In this document: piece after piece, positions 34,735-47,149 of the stretch | Position numbering within the stretch: position 1 is the stretch's first letter | How the letters are laid out: each line of letters begins with the position of its first letter | NCBI GenBank assembly: GCA_036250195.1 | Contig: JAVHZZ010000006.1 | Coordinates: forward strand, 78,949,369 to 79,013,368 | DNA: 64,000 nt | Source of the DNA: Mixophyes australis | Lineage: Eukaryota > Chordata > Amphibia > Anura > Limnodynastidae | Reading direction: 5' to 3' | The notes under the pieces: model-generated | Databases searched by the model: none | The model's input: only the letters and a program-made list of their open reading frames with translations | Told to the model about the DNA's origin: nothing | Made by a program: the position numbers and the translations under genes

Positions 34735-35540
34735 ACAGGGGTGAAGAAGGTTGGGATAAGAGGCACACAGGAATGAAGGTGGGGATAAGAGGCACACCGG
34801 GATGAAGGTGGGGATAAGAGGCACACAGGGAAGAAGGTGGGGATAAGAGGCACAAAGGGAAGAAGGTGAGGATAAGAGGCACACAGGGATGAAGAAGGTG
34901 GGGATAAGAGGCACACAGGAATGAAGAAGGTGGGGATAAGAGGCACACAGGGATAAAGAAGGTGGGGATAAGAGGCACACAGGGATGAAGAAGGTGGGGA
35001 TAAGAGGCACACAGGGATGAAGAAGGTGGGGATAAGAGGCACACAGGGATGAAGAAGGTGGGGATAAGAGGCACACGGGGATGAAGAAGGTGGGGATAAG
35101 AGGCACACAGGAATGAAGGTGGGGATAAGAGGCACACAGGAATGAAGGTGGGGATAAGAGGCACACAGGGATGAAGAAGGTGGGGATAAGAGGCACAAAG
35201 GAATGGAGGTGGGGATAAGAGGCACACAGGGATGAAGAAGGTGGGGATAAAAGGCACACAGGAATGAAGGTGGGGATAAGAGGCCGCAGGAATGAAAGTG
35301 GGGATAAGAGGCACACAGGAATGAAGGTGGGGATAAGAGGCACACAGGGACGAAGAAGGTGGGGATAAGAGGCACACAGGGATGAAGAAGGTGGGGATAA
35401 GAGGCACACAGGAATGAAGGTGGGGATAAGAAGCACACAGGAATGAAGGTGGGGATAAGAGGCACACAGGAATCAAGGTGGGGATAAGAGGCACACAGGA
35501 ATGAAGAAGGTGGGGATAAGAGCCACACGGGGGATGAAGA
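34735..35540. repeat. Minisatellite of 29/32-bp units in the non-autonomous hAT
   Basis: More than 25 units of the form gataagaggcacacaggnat + gaa(gaa)ggtgggg, alternating 29 and 32 bp according to one or two GAA triplets. A second, looser array, 'aaaagcagcatggcagagtg tgaggaagggt', follows at about 35,600-35,730. The 457-codon minus-strand ORF over the region is a repeat artefact (SYPHLLHPCVPL motif). Confidence 0.95.
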
Positions 35541-37140
35541 AGGGGGGCAGAGGTAAAAGGCACAAGGGAATGAAGAAGGTGGGGGCAGCATGGAACAAGG
35601 TGATGAAGAGGAGCAAAAGCAGCATGGCAGAGTGTGAGGAAGGGTAAAAGCAGCATGGCAGAGTGTGAGGAAGGGTAAAAGCAGCATGGCAGAGTGTGAG
35701 GAAGGGCAAAAGCAGCAAGGCAGAGTGTGATGAAGGGGGGGATAGCAGCATGGAGGGCGCAGTGCGATCATAAGGAGGCATAGCGTGGTGATGATGAAGG
35801 GGCACAGTAATGTGTGTGTGATTGCACAGGGAGCTTTTGGCAATGTAGTGTGTGTGAGGTAGATGCTGGCTAATGGGTGCTATTTTGTTTGCGGGGTAAT
35901 GGTGGGGCAATGTAATAGTAGGGACTATTAATTTAAGATGGGGTGGTTTGGGGGCTAATGAATGTGGCGATGAGTTTGGGAGAATTAGGTCTCTTTATTA
36001 AATGTGACTATGAATTTAATGGCAGTAAATACTATTAATTTAATGCTGGGGCTGTATGTAGGGAGAGAAATAGGTTTATTTATTAAATGGGAATACAATT
36101 ATTTTAATGTTGGGGCTGGAGTGAGGCCTACTTTTAAAAACGTTGGTGCTATATTGATTTAACAGCGGTGCTGGTTGGAGTTTTCTAAATTTCATGTACC
36201 TATTTTTTTTCCAAATAGGGCCCCCAACATTTCAGGATCCAGACAAGCAGCAACTGATCTAAAGACACCAGCAGCCACAAGTCAGGTAGGAGAAAGCAGA
36301 ACAGTCTGCCAACTGTCCTGAATTTGGAGGGTTACTGTCCCGCTTCGTTGGGATTTGGTCTGACTGCAAGGACAGTTGGGAGGTATGTCCTACTTCACAT
36401 TATACTGCTTGTGAAGGCAGAACTGTGTGCACCTAACAGTAGTGCACACAGTATTGCCTGTGTATTTGTTGAAAATGCGTCTAATAACCATATTACATCA
36501 TAGGAGCCCCCCTGTCTTAAGTGCCTAGGGCTCCCCAAGCCTTATTCCAGCTCTGGTTAGCAGGAGGAATCTGATAGTTACTCCCAGTTCCCGGACAGGA
36601 CACAGCCTGCAGAGCAAGCAGAGGAGCTCTAAGTCTCATGAGATTTCTTAATCTTGTGAGACTAAGAGCTTCCCTGCTCACTCTACAGGAAGTTCCCACC
36701 TTGATGGATGTCAGCAGCATCAGAAGCATAAATAAGTACAGTGGGCTGGGTTGTTGTAATGTGTTTATGGGGTGGGAGATAGCGTGATGTGGAAGGGGAG
36801 GACCTGATAAATGTAATGTTTTATTATAATGTATGCATCAATGCCCCATGTTGACCACGCCCCCAACATAATGTGGCCACACCCTTGGTGCCGCTGTGCA
36901 GAGGTAACACAGTTTTTTTCCTGCTCATCAATAGAGGTGGGCCTGTATGCTTGAAATGCCAGGGCTGATTTTTAGTCCCAGTCCGGCCCTGGCTACAGGG
37001 GTTGCAGAGGGGAGGAGCTTCTGTAAACAGTTACATTAACTATTTAAGTGCCAACTCCATGCGCCCTCATAAAACCCCATGGTAGCAGTGTCCCCCAGAT
37101 TGGATGAAAGAGAAAAACATGTGAAAGAGAAAAACATGTA

Positions 37141-37589
37141 TGTGGAAATAGCTTTACTATCGATTCCTGCACTCCTATTATAGGAAGGTGCAGGTGGAAG
37201 CAGAGACACATGGAAGGTACAGTAAAACTGACAGACTGATGCTTAAGGAGCAAGGGTAGAGAGGAGCAGCTCACAACTTGCACAGAAAACATAATTATCC
37301 ATCATTTATAAAACCCCAACATATTATGCAGCCCAGTTGGGGTGCGGTGCTGCATTGGTAATACTGCTACCCAGAGGATACACGAACGGGCTACAAGTGA
37401 CGAATTTTCACTTATTATGCAAATGCATGCAAGTTTCCCTTTATATATGTGCTCCATCTATGTAACTGCCCAGTAATGTACATGTTAAAACTTCCACTTT
37501 AACTTGGCAAAAGAAGCAATATGAAACTGCCATGGGTTATTAATTACAAATCTGAAGAAAACTATGAAAAGAAATGTGAATATTAACAC

Positions 37590-37625
<36 letters not shown>

Positions 37626-39239
37626 GATCATATACATTTTATTTTTCACAAATACCTGGAATACTCCAGGCATGATATGTATACAATAAGTGGATTCACG
37701 AAACAAAGTATCCCCCTGGCATCCGAATTTTAGCAAACATGAAATGGATAAGATAGTTGATCTTTTTTTTTTTACAGAGGCACATACTTAGTTATTTCTC
37801 TAACAGACACATCACCTTCCCCCCCCCCCCCCCCCCCCTTCCTTCTTTAGTGGCAACTATCTGATTCAATAAAATTGTTCAATTGTTTTTTTGTTTTTTC
37901 CCCTGTCATAGAGGAATGGTTTCCAGACCACTAAGAATAAAATCCCTAAGGATTTCATAAAATCCCTTCCTACCCCTTGGAGTTGCTTTAAATCCTGCTC
38001 TCATCTTGAATAAATTACCTGTGAGTGATTTAGAGCTAGATTTCAGGAGCTGTGCTGTGATCTGATGATAAACACCTTACTAAGCACCCACTCAAGCCAA
38101 GCTTGTCAGTTTTCATTATTTCTGCCATATGTAACACTGGCTCATTAGTGTGGAAATATCCTACAGGTTATCATTTTGATGTGTCGTTAGCTGCAATATC
38201 TTAATTACACCACTTGTCTTACATGACATAATAATATAACTATTTATGTCTCTGTACAAGGTTTACAGAGGTATCACACTAAGGGAGATCTAACTCCCTT
38301 TTACATGCGTCAGTACATACAATAACAAATTAACCAGATGTTTTTTTCATTTAGGCTATTTCAGACAGGCTTTTATATCTTTGCATTTTTGTAAACGCAC
38401 TCAGAGGTCTTTCTGAATGTTTTTTTTAGAAGCTCATTGAAGAGAATGGAGAGGCAACTTAGAAGCATATCTGAAACGTCAAAATACTTTTATCCTCTCT
38501 TTAAAAACACAATACAGCACGTCTTTTTTTTTTTTTAAGAACCCCATTTAACTGCATGGAGAGGGCTTTTAGAAGCATCAAAGCGTTTCAGATAAATGTT
38601 AAAAAGTCCGCCTGGATGCGGCCTCAGTGTAATTTTACACAGGTGTCAGTTGCCTAGATGAGAAACATGAGGAAATCCAGTGCTAGCAGACCCAAAATAT
38701 ATTTTCCATGAAGAGAGATGACGTATGAGGAATGTATTGGCAACTGCAGAATGTTATTAAATTAACAAAGAATTGGTGTGATAGATATTCTGAGCTCTGG
38801 AGCCAGGATATCACTAGTCTCTAAATAGGTTTTCAAAGTATACTTGTTGCTCATGTATTATGACTAGATTCAGCATAAAACATGTACAGGGGAAGGCCCA
38901 ATCAGCACACAGATTCCCTGCACCATTTTGACACGGACGGCCTGGTGCATGTCCCTACCACCTTGCATTTTAATATAAGTTGGCGGCACCTTAACGTATA
39001 TTAAGTCAAGTGCATTTCTAAGCTGCAGAATGATGGCTAACATTGCAGCAGCAAAAGGACCAACGTTGTTAATGGGATCTTAGGTGCTGTAGGACACTGA
39101 TCTCATCTGGATTTATGGTTGGTCCAAAAGGGACCAACAGTAGTAATGGTACTGACCATTTGTGTGCCCGATGTCTTACAGCCCGTCTTCCACAAAGCAC
39201 ATCTAGATGTATAGCAAGACTGACAGATTTCAGTATCAG
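37141..39239. other. Intergenic sequence with microsatellites, no gene recognised
   Basis: A (TA)15-like run at about 37,592-37,621, a C18-type run at about 37,820-37,838, and a T11 run at about 38,525. No exon or recognised element. Confidence 0.5.
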
Positions 39240-40282
39240 ATAAGAAATGGCATTGACAAAATTATTGATATCGTAGATTTAATATTTGGTAGCAGAGCCT
39301 TTGGGCCAAATAACCACTTCCTATACCCAAAATGAGCTTCCTGCACCCTTCTATTGGCAGTTTGATCCACTCTTCTTGTGCAAACTGCTCCTGTTGTCCC
39401 ATATTTGAAGGGTGACTTCTCCCAACTGCTGTTTTCAGATCTCTTCACATATGTTCTATGGGATTTAGATGTGGACTCATTGCAGCCCATTTCAGAACTG
39501 ACCGGCGTATTGTCTTGAACCATTCTTGGGTGCTTTGTGAAGTGTTTGGGGTCATTGTCCCGATGGAAAACCTATGTTCTTCGATGGAAACCCAAATTTT
39601 TGAAACTGAGTTCAACTTTGCGCTTCAAAATGGCCTGGTAAGGACCAGATTCCATTATGCCATGTATATGTTCAAGACACCCAGTTCCAGATACATCACA
39701 GCTACCGCAAAACATCACTAAACCTCCTTCATATTTGACTGTAGGAAAGGTATTCTTTTCATTTTACATTCTGTAAACAAATGGGGTGATGTGCTTTACC
39801 AAAAAGCACTAATTTGCTCACAGATCATTCTCCCAGAAAGAATTTGGCTTGTTCAGGTGTGTTTTAGCAAACTGAAATTGGGCTCTTAGCAGTGGGCCTT
39901 CTACCATAATACCCACTTTTATCGGGTTGGTGACGAATGGTGCACATTGAACCTGGCGTACCTTGTGTCTCAAGGACAGCTTGAATCTGTTTGGCAATTG
40001 ATTAAGCTACTTTCACCACTATTCAAACAATCCTGCGTTACAATGTTCTAAAAAGTTTCCAGGGAGGTTGGCTACAGTGCATAGGCCTTAAAATTCCTAA
40101 TAACATTGGTAGAAACGGAAATATCAAGGCCTCTGGAGATTAATTTGTAGCTTCGATATTATCCGTGCTTGGCTACAATCTTATGTCTGACCTCCTCAGA
40201 CAATTCTCCAGCATTCTTGCTTTTCTCCATGCACATTGCAGTACACACAGTGACATAAAACAGGAGAATGAGTCATTTTCCC
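39240..40282 (-). pseudogene. Tc1-like transposon, fourth family, degenerate
   Basis: Read on the + (non-coding) strand, blocks typical of one Tc1 family appear in order: 'atgttctatgggatttagat gtggactcat', 'ttggggtcattgtcccgatg', 'acatttctgtaaacaaatgg'-like, 'caggtgtgttttagcaaact' and, at the end, 'ctgacctcctcagacaattc' followed by 'gtacacacagtgacataaaa'. The minus-strand transposase is broken by indels. The right edge abuts a gypsy fragment at about 40,285. Confidence 0.7.
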
Positions 40283-40284
40283 TA

Positions 40285-40928
40285 TTGAAGTTGGCCTCCA
40301 AGCTCCATTTCTCCATTCACCCGTTGCCACAGCCCTTGGTTCTGACTGCGATAGATGGTAAACGCCTCAGCAACGGCTCCATTGATCACATTACCAGTCC
40401 TATACGGTTGTCGGTAGGAGCTCTCCATTCTGAATGGATAAGTTTCCTAATTCTTCCACAGTCCATCAATCCAGTAATTCTGGGACTACCCTGGCTCAGG
40501 TCACATTCACCCCAATTCGACTGGCACCATGCCCAGGTTATCTCCTTGGGTTCCACATGCAAGCATCGATGACTGTCTCCGGTACTTCCTGCCAGGACTT
40601 CGATCTCTTGTCTCACCACTACAGCTCAACCCATCCTCCCTGAAGCTTATTCAGATTTCTTGGACGTCTTCAGCAAGACTGCTGCGGAAAGCCTTGAACG
40701 CGGTTTTATCCGTAAATCCACTTCTCCCGCTTGTGCTGGATTCTTTTTTGTTAACAAAAAGGACGGGTGGCTCAGACCTTGTATCTATTATTGCAAACTG
40801 AACTCCATAACCATCAAGAACTGCTGTCCTCTTCCTCTCATTTCGGAGCTCTTCGACCGCATTTGTGGAGCTCAAATTTTCACTCAACTTGATGTCACGA
40901 ACACAGAGTATTCTGCTTACTGGTTTTA
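40285..40928 (+). pseudogene. Ty3/gypsy pol fragment, protease end to early RT
   Basis: Translation in shifting frames gives LASKLHFSIHPLPQPL, then INPVILGLPWLRSHSPQFDW (the sequence downstream of the protease in this family), a linker, [32 protein letters not shown] and [12 protein letters not shown], the first RT blocks. The catalytic region is absent. The corresponding segment of the minus-strand copy (about 49,260-48,560) is collinear, so both derive from one family. CIYY replaces the usual CIDY, and several frameshifts occur. Confidence 0.85.
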
Positions 40929-40929
40929 G

Positions 40930-41110
40930 CACTACTCACCAAAGAGGTGCGGAGTCTAACGTGTCCCAGGTCTTCGCCAGGAACCCCCGCAAGGAAGTAT
41001 GGTCTTAGCTGCGGGAGACACGCAGGTCGCGGTCCTCAGAGGGAGCAACCAGTGAAACGATAGGATGGAAGCGGTGTCAGGCAGGCTGGGTCAGAACCGA
41101 GAAATCAGGA
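40930..41110. mobile_element. Gypsy LTR fragment
   Basis: 'gaggtgcggagtctaacgtg' and 'gagacacgcaggtcgcggtc' match the LTR at 50,368-50,874 and the fragment at 47,150-47,300. Relative to the adjacent pol fragment the orientation is opposite to that seen at 50 kb, so the two pieces were joined by rearrangement or separate insertion. Confidence 0.7.
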
Positions 41111-41795
41111 TATGCCACAGGGAGAATCCAAATTCGTAGTCAGGGGCTAGCCGGGTCAGGTATCAGGAGCGCAGGAGAGAATGATCAATAACGAAGCCAA
41201 GGTCAATTCACAGAATAGGGCTAGTCAGGAACAAGCCTGCGATCATGTGAGCTGCCTGTGACAGATCACATGATCGCAGGGGGAATGATTCCTCCACCCC
41301 TGCGATCGCATTCTGGTGCCTGGCTGTCACGGCGACAGCCAGGCTGAAGACAGAGTAGCGGAGACCAGCGGACTGCAAGACAGCGGGCCCCCAGGTAAGT
41401 ATGTGTTGCGCTGTTGCTCATGGGGGGGGGGGGGGGGGGGGCCATGATTTCTGATGGCGGCCCTGGGTAAAGACATCAGAAATTTACATACACACAACCT
41501 GAAAGGAATTGCAGTTTGAGGAACTATCTTCAGTTGGTTGTGGAATCGGGTCATGAATTCAAACACACAGCAGGATCGGAAGGTGATTGGAATGAGATTA
41601 TCAAACAGTACGACCAACCAAATGAAACGACAATCGGCACTTTGGAACTATTTTCATTCATTGTATAAGTATACACATTAATGCGATATCTGACCGAACA
41701 GTCGTATATAGGCTGATTGGCCCAATGATTTACTGAAAAAACCTCCATTGTGTATCTAGCCTAAGGATAGGTTAGTGCTGATCATGCTTGATAAG
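41111..41795. other. Unassigned repetitive sequence with G-run
   Basis: An imperfect inverted repeat 'cctgcgatcatgtga ... tcacatgatcgcagg' at about 41,236-41,279 and a G20-type run at about 41,420-41,440. No gene is supported. Confidence 0.4.
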
Positions 41796-42626
41796 TGTAA
41801 CCCCCTGTCCCGGTGTGCAGTGTGAAGTGCACAGGTTACACAGTACACCCCCTTCTGAGCCCTGGCTAGTTCATGGGTATGGGTGTAAATTACCAGGGGA
41901 TCCCTGCACATGTAGGTTATTTTATTACAAAGTCTCTTTGAAGATGTTGGGACACAGGTCATGTACCTTGGTGGTGCAGTGCAATCCGATGTTTTAATAA
42001 TTTGGGCGCCAGACCTTTTCTATATTGCAAAATAAACTCTTTATTTACACTCCTTCACCATAACACATTCTTAAACTGCAGTAATAAAGTAAATATGTAC
42101 AGTTCATATATACATCTCCTGTCTCCTTTAGCACAGTGCTTAATCATTACATGGACAGAATATTAATTGCTAGGTCACATTTAAATTGGTGGCTTTTTAG
42201 CTCACATTTCTCACTCATTGCAGTGTCCACTCACTGTGTAAATCTCAACTGCAGCTCACTGCTCCTTGCAGCACTTCCCTCTCCAGAGGATCTCTATCTC
42301 TTATATGCTCTGCACTGCTATTCACCTATCCTGGGGTCTCTCACAGGACTCTCTCTGGTCCTTATTCAGAGGACTTTCCTTCCCTGAAGATCTGGTGCTC
42401 CAACTAATACGTTCAGACATTATCCCCTCCCTTCTACCCCCTGGGTCGTGGCTTGAAAGAGGTCTCCCACCAACTGTTACACTCCCAACTGCCATATAGG
42501 TTCTATCCTCCCATACCAGCCTTGCTGCTAAGCAACCCTCCTGGTGTGTCTTCTCTGGGTCCCATTGCCGAGCCACACACTTAGCCACTGGGAGGCATCA
42601 ACAGCAACACCACAGGGGGTGTTACA
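41796..42626 (-). mobile_element. Solo LTR, 831 bp, minus orientation
   Basis: Ends TGTAACCCCCTGT and ACAGGGGGTGTTACA are inverted and give TG...CA. On the minus strand a TATA box (CATATAAGAG, about 42,298-42,307) precedes an AATAAA near 42,040-42,050, in the order expected for U3-R-U5. A flanking duplication is unclear (TAAG versus CAAG), so either it has decayed or the ends are off by a base. No internal coding region is attached. Confidence 0.65.
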
Positions 42627-44693
42627 CAAGGATGAACTGAAAGACTCAGACAGTGAAATATAATATCCACTTACGTTTCTGAATAAATGTTTATAAAGAA
42701 ATCTGGGATTCAAGTCCTTTTAATGGAAGGAAATGGCTATTCGCCTTTCTGTAAAGCAGTGAACGCACGTGTAAATGAGAGCTCTTCAACTTCATCCTTG
42801 AATATGAAAGCTGGAAAACTCAGTGCAAAACTAGGTGCGCTTAAGAGTTAGGAAATAATGCCTTTGTTTTCCAACAACCCCTCCCATCAGATGGTGCAAA
42901 TTTGTGCACCCCCACAGATGCAATCTTAGTCCACAAATCCATGCGCTTCCCCATAAAAGGTGCAATTGCACAACAGTTGGCGTATGATACCACAAAATAA
43001 CATTTCTGCTGCCATTTACACTTTTGTGGTTCACAAATGACCTTCCATGAATAACTTGCACTAGGCAGACTTAAGCCAATTGCTGGCTTCTGTGGTTCAG
43101 TGCATTTTTGCACCTAAATGCAATGTTAGCAAATGAGCCCAAATGTGTGTGAGGTTCCAACTTTTCTGTATGCAGTAAAATACACTTTATGAATACTGGA
43201 TAATAACAATTGCTCTAAAGTTCCGGATGTTAAATAGTCCATTTATAAAGGTGGTTAATGAGACTGCAGGAATGACCAACGGATCCATGTATTCTGCTAG
43301 TACTCAGCAGAGCCTACACAGTCAGACCAAAGCGCTTGTTTTTAAACAAGAAAGGGTGGGGAAATAAAGAAATAGAAAGTGGGCGAGGAAAATAACTGTC
43401 AGAGCTAGAGGGAGCCTGAAGGGATAACAGCAAGGACCGCAGAAGGTGGAAGGACAAGTTGCGATCAGAAAGTTGCCAGCAGGTATGACCTTAAAATATA
43501 TAGACTTATTCTCTGAACTCCTATTAAAAGAATTAATCTTTTCCATAGTTTAATCTTTATTCTGTGACTCCACTTCAACATTCCACAGTACAAGAGTTAC
43601 AAGCAGTTTAGTAGCCTCTCTGTAGACAACAAATCTGATACATAGATTATCATGTTTTTATTTTCAAAGGAGCCTATACCATGGTGCAATTAGCAAGTAC
43701 ATATTAACATTCTATAGTGAATATACAGCTGTCCGTATTCCAGGATTAAATGGAAAAAAACAATATGATTTCACTGATGTTTTTGAAGAGACCTTAATGT
43801 TAGAGTTCATGTAACTGACATTTCACCTCCTGCTTTTAATATGACTATTAGAAAAACTTATCAGAGAGGATTTTAAATTGAGACGAAAAGTGCATTTTAA
43901 AATATTCTTGGAATGTCTGATTCTATGGGTTAAAGTGTAGTATGTATCTTAATATCTGCATTGCATTACTTGGTTGAAGCATTCCCCTTCTGTGCAGTGG
44001 AAGAAAAAGACCTCTCCAGTTAAAATTTCATGGAAAATGTCATCACAGCCACATCTATAGGAGTCTGTTACATCAAGGGTAGACCAGGGGTAAGCACAGG
44101 ATATTGATAGAAGGATTTAATTTTGCACAAGAAAATGCTCATCAACCCATAGAAACCAATCAGATCCCATCTGTCATTTTCCCAGTACTGTTTACAAAAT
44201 AAGAACAAATCCATCATATAAAATAGGCTGGCCCCTTCTCTGGACCACTGCTAGGCCATTACCTGAAACCAGAACACACAGCTATCTGCAGCTTACACAG
44301 CGGTCCATCCATCTAATTCCATAGACTGTTAAATTGCACAGTCCTCCTGCGCTGTGAGCTGCGTGGCTGCTTTCAGATATGTGGTGCAGTCCACTTCAGG
44401 TAGCAGTGGTGGCCCTAGTCCTAGTGACCCCCACATATTAAAAAGATGAGGGAGGCAGGACATAAGGTGGGAAGCGTCCAAAAGTAAACCACACTTTAAA
44501 AAGCCAATGTAGAATAACTAATATAAAACACTAGGTAATTTTTATCGCAATCAGAGAGAAAATGCAAAAACAGAGAAAGTGAAGCCCCCGATTGTGTGGT
44601 AGTTGTCAGTGCAAAATACTGCATAACGGTAACAGATGGGCTCATCTTCAAGTGATGGTAACTAAAGACATATGCCTGAATTACCACTCAATG
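42627..44693. other. Intergenic sequence, no gene recognised
   Basis: AT-rich with no domain-bearing ORF, RNA gene or repeat that I can name. Confidence 0.4.
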
Positions 44694-44695
44694 TA

Positions 44696-45113
44696 CAGTC
44701 ATGGTCAAAAGTTTTTTTTCACAAAGTTTGCTTCTTCGTTAGTTTTAAACCTTTTTGTCAGATGTTGCTATGGTATACTGCAGTAAAATTGCAAGCATTT
44801 CATACGTGTCTAAGGCTTTTATTGACAATTACATTAAGTTTATGCAGAGTCAAAATGTGGTTCAGAAGTTGATTGACAGCATGTCAGGGCGAATTGCAGA
44901 AGTCTTCAAAAAGAAGGGTCAACACAGCAAATAATAACTCTTTGCATAAACTTAATTTAACTGTAAATTAAAGCCTTTGACACTTATGAAATGATTGTAA
45001 TTTTACTTCAGTATACCATAGCAACATCTGACAAAAAGGTCTAAAAACACTGAAGCAGTAAACTTTGTGAAAACCAATACTTGTGTCATTCTCACAACTT
45101 TTGGCCATCACTG
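44696..45113. mobile_element. Internally deleted Tc1-like element with long inverted repeats
   Basis: A 418-bp element bounded by TA (44,694-44,695 and 45,114-45,115). Ends CAGTCATGGTCAAAAGTTTT and complement of AACTTTTGGCCATCACTG continue as inverted repeats of about 170-190 bp (shared block 'tttttgtcagatgttgctat ggtatactg'). The left arm lacks about 20 bp present in the right arm (gagaatgacacaagtattgg). Between the arms, + strand codons at about 44,800-44,935 end with AEVFKKKGQHSK and TAA, resembling the end of a transposase ORF. Confidence 0.85.
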
Positions 45114-45115
45114 TA

Positions 45116-46195
45116 CAATGATACAAATATACCAGCAAGATCATTTATCATGACCCTGAGAGTGTAGGATCTCAAGGTATCAGTTCTTGGGAGTACGCCC
45201 CAAAGATTTAAATGTTGGAACATGGGAGAGAACAGGTGTATGCACGTAGGCAATGTACAGTAAGGTAGAGCACATGCACATTCATGCGATTCAAGCTCTG
45301 GGCATCTCTAAGGCATATTTTTTTAGCCGTATCACTCGCACCAGCTACAGGGCAGGTATAACTGCTGATTGATAGTGATGACGGACGCATATGAATGCCA
45401 GAACATATATTTGCAATTAAGACAAACTGTAAAAATGCATTTTATGTACAGTACGCATAAAGAACATCCTGAAATAGTTTTTCATATAAAAAATAAAATT
45501 ATAAAAAACATTTAAAATTATTTTTTATTAAATATGTTATGTATTTATTTATTGTTTGCCTGTGCTCTGATGGGACTATATATGGCACATACACATTGTG
45601 CGTATCTAGCAGCGTGTTCTGTCTGTGCACATATGGCAAGTACCATATAGGCAGAGCGTACTTACACCCGAATTTAAATAGAAACATTCTTGAGATCATC
45701 TTGTACTTGAATACGGACATACGTATATCCAATTTACATCCGATCAATTTTTAAAAGTCTCAAATAAGGTTTTATGATGACATGCCTAATTTACATTTCA
45801 AGCGGACATTCTACATATGATGTATTAGTGTGCACAATGGAGGCAACCATTTTATGGCCTGAAACAATATTCATGAGAATGCAGCCATTCTATTCATTGG
45901 TCACTAGTGGCATCACTGAGGTAAAAGGTACTATGTATCCACAAAATTGTTGGCTCCACTGATTGAGACATATTTATGAAAGGTTGAAACAGCCATACGG
46001 CAGGCAACAGGCGCTAGAAATAGGCTTCCCCATGAGAACCATGGGGAACCCAATAAGACAAACATCATGGCAGTGCCTCCACAATATTTATTATGTTATC
46101 TCCATCTCTGTGAATAAACCATTTTTCGATGATCCATATTTTTAAAATATTTACATTTTTTATTTTCATATTTTATTCTCTTTTTTTTATTAAGT
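45116..46195. other. Intergenic sequence, no gene recognised
   Basis: AT-rich; no supported feature. Confidence 0.4.
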
Positions 46196-46229
46196 GGAAC
46201 TGAAAGTCCAAGTCTGGACTTTCAGTTCC
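46196..46229. repeat. Perfect 15-bp hairpin
   Basis: GGAACTGAAAGTCCA at 46,196-46,210 and its exact complement at 46,215-46,229 enclose AGTC. The arms are too short for a typical animal microRNA precursor. Confidence 0.9.
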
Positions 46230-47149
46230 AATGTGCAAGGTAGGGCTGGCAAGTTTTAGCTCGGGGGGTGAGACTCAACTCAGCAGCCTATAGAAAAGGA
46301 CAAAAAATGTCGGTGGCCCACTGACCCAGCCCAAGGTAGCCACTGCCAATGTGCATGCATGAATCAGCTATCTGGTTCACGATCGCATATTTCCCATCAG
46401 CCTGGCCTGAAGAGGCAGCAAATTTACCCTTACCACTCTGTGCCCGTATTGCTGAAGCAATTCAATATCACTCAGCTGCTCTGATGATATTTTATTGATA
46501 AATTCCAGCAATAGTTGGTGATGGAAAAAAAAACAGCCTTATCACCACATATTAATAAATAGACCCCATAGTACCTCAGTATTGTAACTGGCTGTTTGTG
46601 AACCGATAGAGAAATCTCAATTATTATGAAAAGTTGGTTCAGCCTACAGAATGGCACATCCCTTTTCTGTATGTTCTTCACAGTGGATGTTATTGGAAAG
46701 GTTTGAGTTCTGCAGCTTTGTGGAACATCAGATTATGTTATAGAATGTTGAGCATGCTTTGAATGTTGCAAGAACAGATGTGTCTCTTCAGACAGCTTTC
46801 TCTTCCTGTTCTTCACTGACATCATCTGCTGCATACCCGCCTCTGAGTTTTACACCACAGAGGTTAACAGGAGGTGAATTAATATATTTGTTATACTGTA
46901 TTACACGTAGACACTTCAAATGCAATGGAAATAGAAGTCCCTGCAGGTTCTGTGCTAGTTTGCTTTGGGCATGCCTAGACTTGGATGTTCAAACACAAGT
47001 TTCCAGAATAGAAAATTGTCACACATTAGGCCATGCCCCAATCCAATCAAACCAGTCTCCAGACCACCAATACCACTCCCATTTTGGGAGAATTCAGGTC
47101 CCTTTCCAGCTTGGCAAAAATCATGACCAGCCTGAAATGTTGACAATTT
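46230..47149. other. Intergenic sequence, no gene recognised
   Basis: Contains a 200-codon open frame starting near 46,759 that has no recognisable domain and ends inside a gypsy LTR fragment; I do not call it a gene. Confidence 0.4.

Larger units (their letters stand above)
33597..36991. mobile_element. Non-autonomous hAT element, 3.4 kb, with exact target duplication
   Basis: Termini CAGGGCTGGACTGG and CCAGTCCGGCCCTG, flanked by identical 8-bp GCTACAGG at 33,589-33,596 and 36,992-36,999. Contents: subterminal sequence, a solo LTR (33,703-34,377), a minisatellite (34,735-35,540), a repeated 'ggggctg ... tttatttattaaat' module (35,930-36,180) and a right part shared with the element at 58,117-60,592 (for example 'ctgatctaaagacaccagca' and 'aggacagttgggaggtatgt'). 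No transposase is present, so it depends on one supplied in trans. Confidence 0.92.
32830..37140 (+). mobile_element. DIRS-like terminal region, split by a hAT insertion
   Basis: Two flanks, about 32,830-33,596 and 37,000-37,140, join into one sequence when the hAT at 33,597-36,991 is removed. The left flank contains 'gagcgttgctccgtttagtc ctatgggtg' and 'agcagtactgaaaacagccc aactcctcgggca'. The right flank continues 'ctacaggggttgcagagggg aggagctt' and 'ccccatggtagcagtgtccc cca'. The last block matches 13,895-13,920 next to a DIRS tyrosine recombinase, which links the two loci. No complete ORF is present. Confidence 0.5.

Noticed and set aside
34470..35910. Minus-strand open frames up to 457 codons with Pro/His/Cys repeats
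   Set aside because: They are translations of the 29/32-bp minisatellite within a non-autonomous hAT; no independent start context or domain.
41420..41440. G-quadruplex or regulatory G-run
   Set aside because: A simple homopolymer; nothing else around it suggests function, and run length is error-prone.
41480..41764. Second copy of the MITE at 23,187-23,305, suggested by 'tgtgtatctagcctaag'
   Set aside because: Only one end resembles the family; no matching left terminus or TAA duplication was found.
46196..46229. microRNA hairpin
   Set aside because: The stem is only 15 bp with a 4-base loop, shorter than an animal pre-miRNA.
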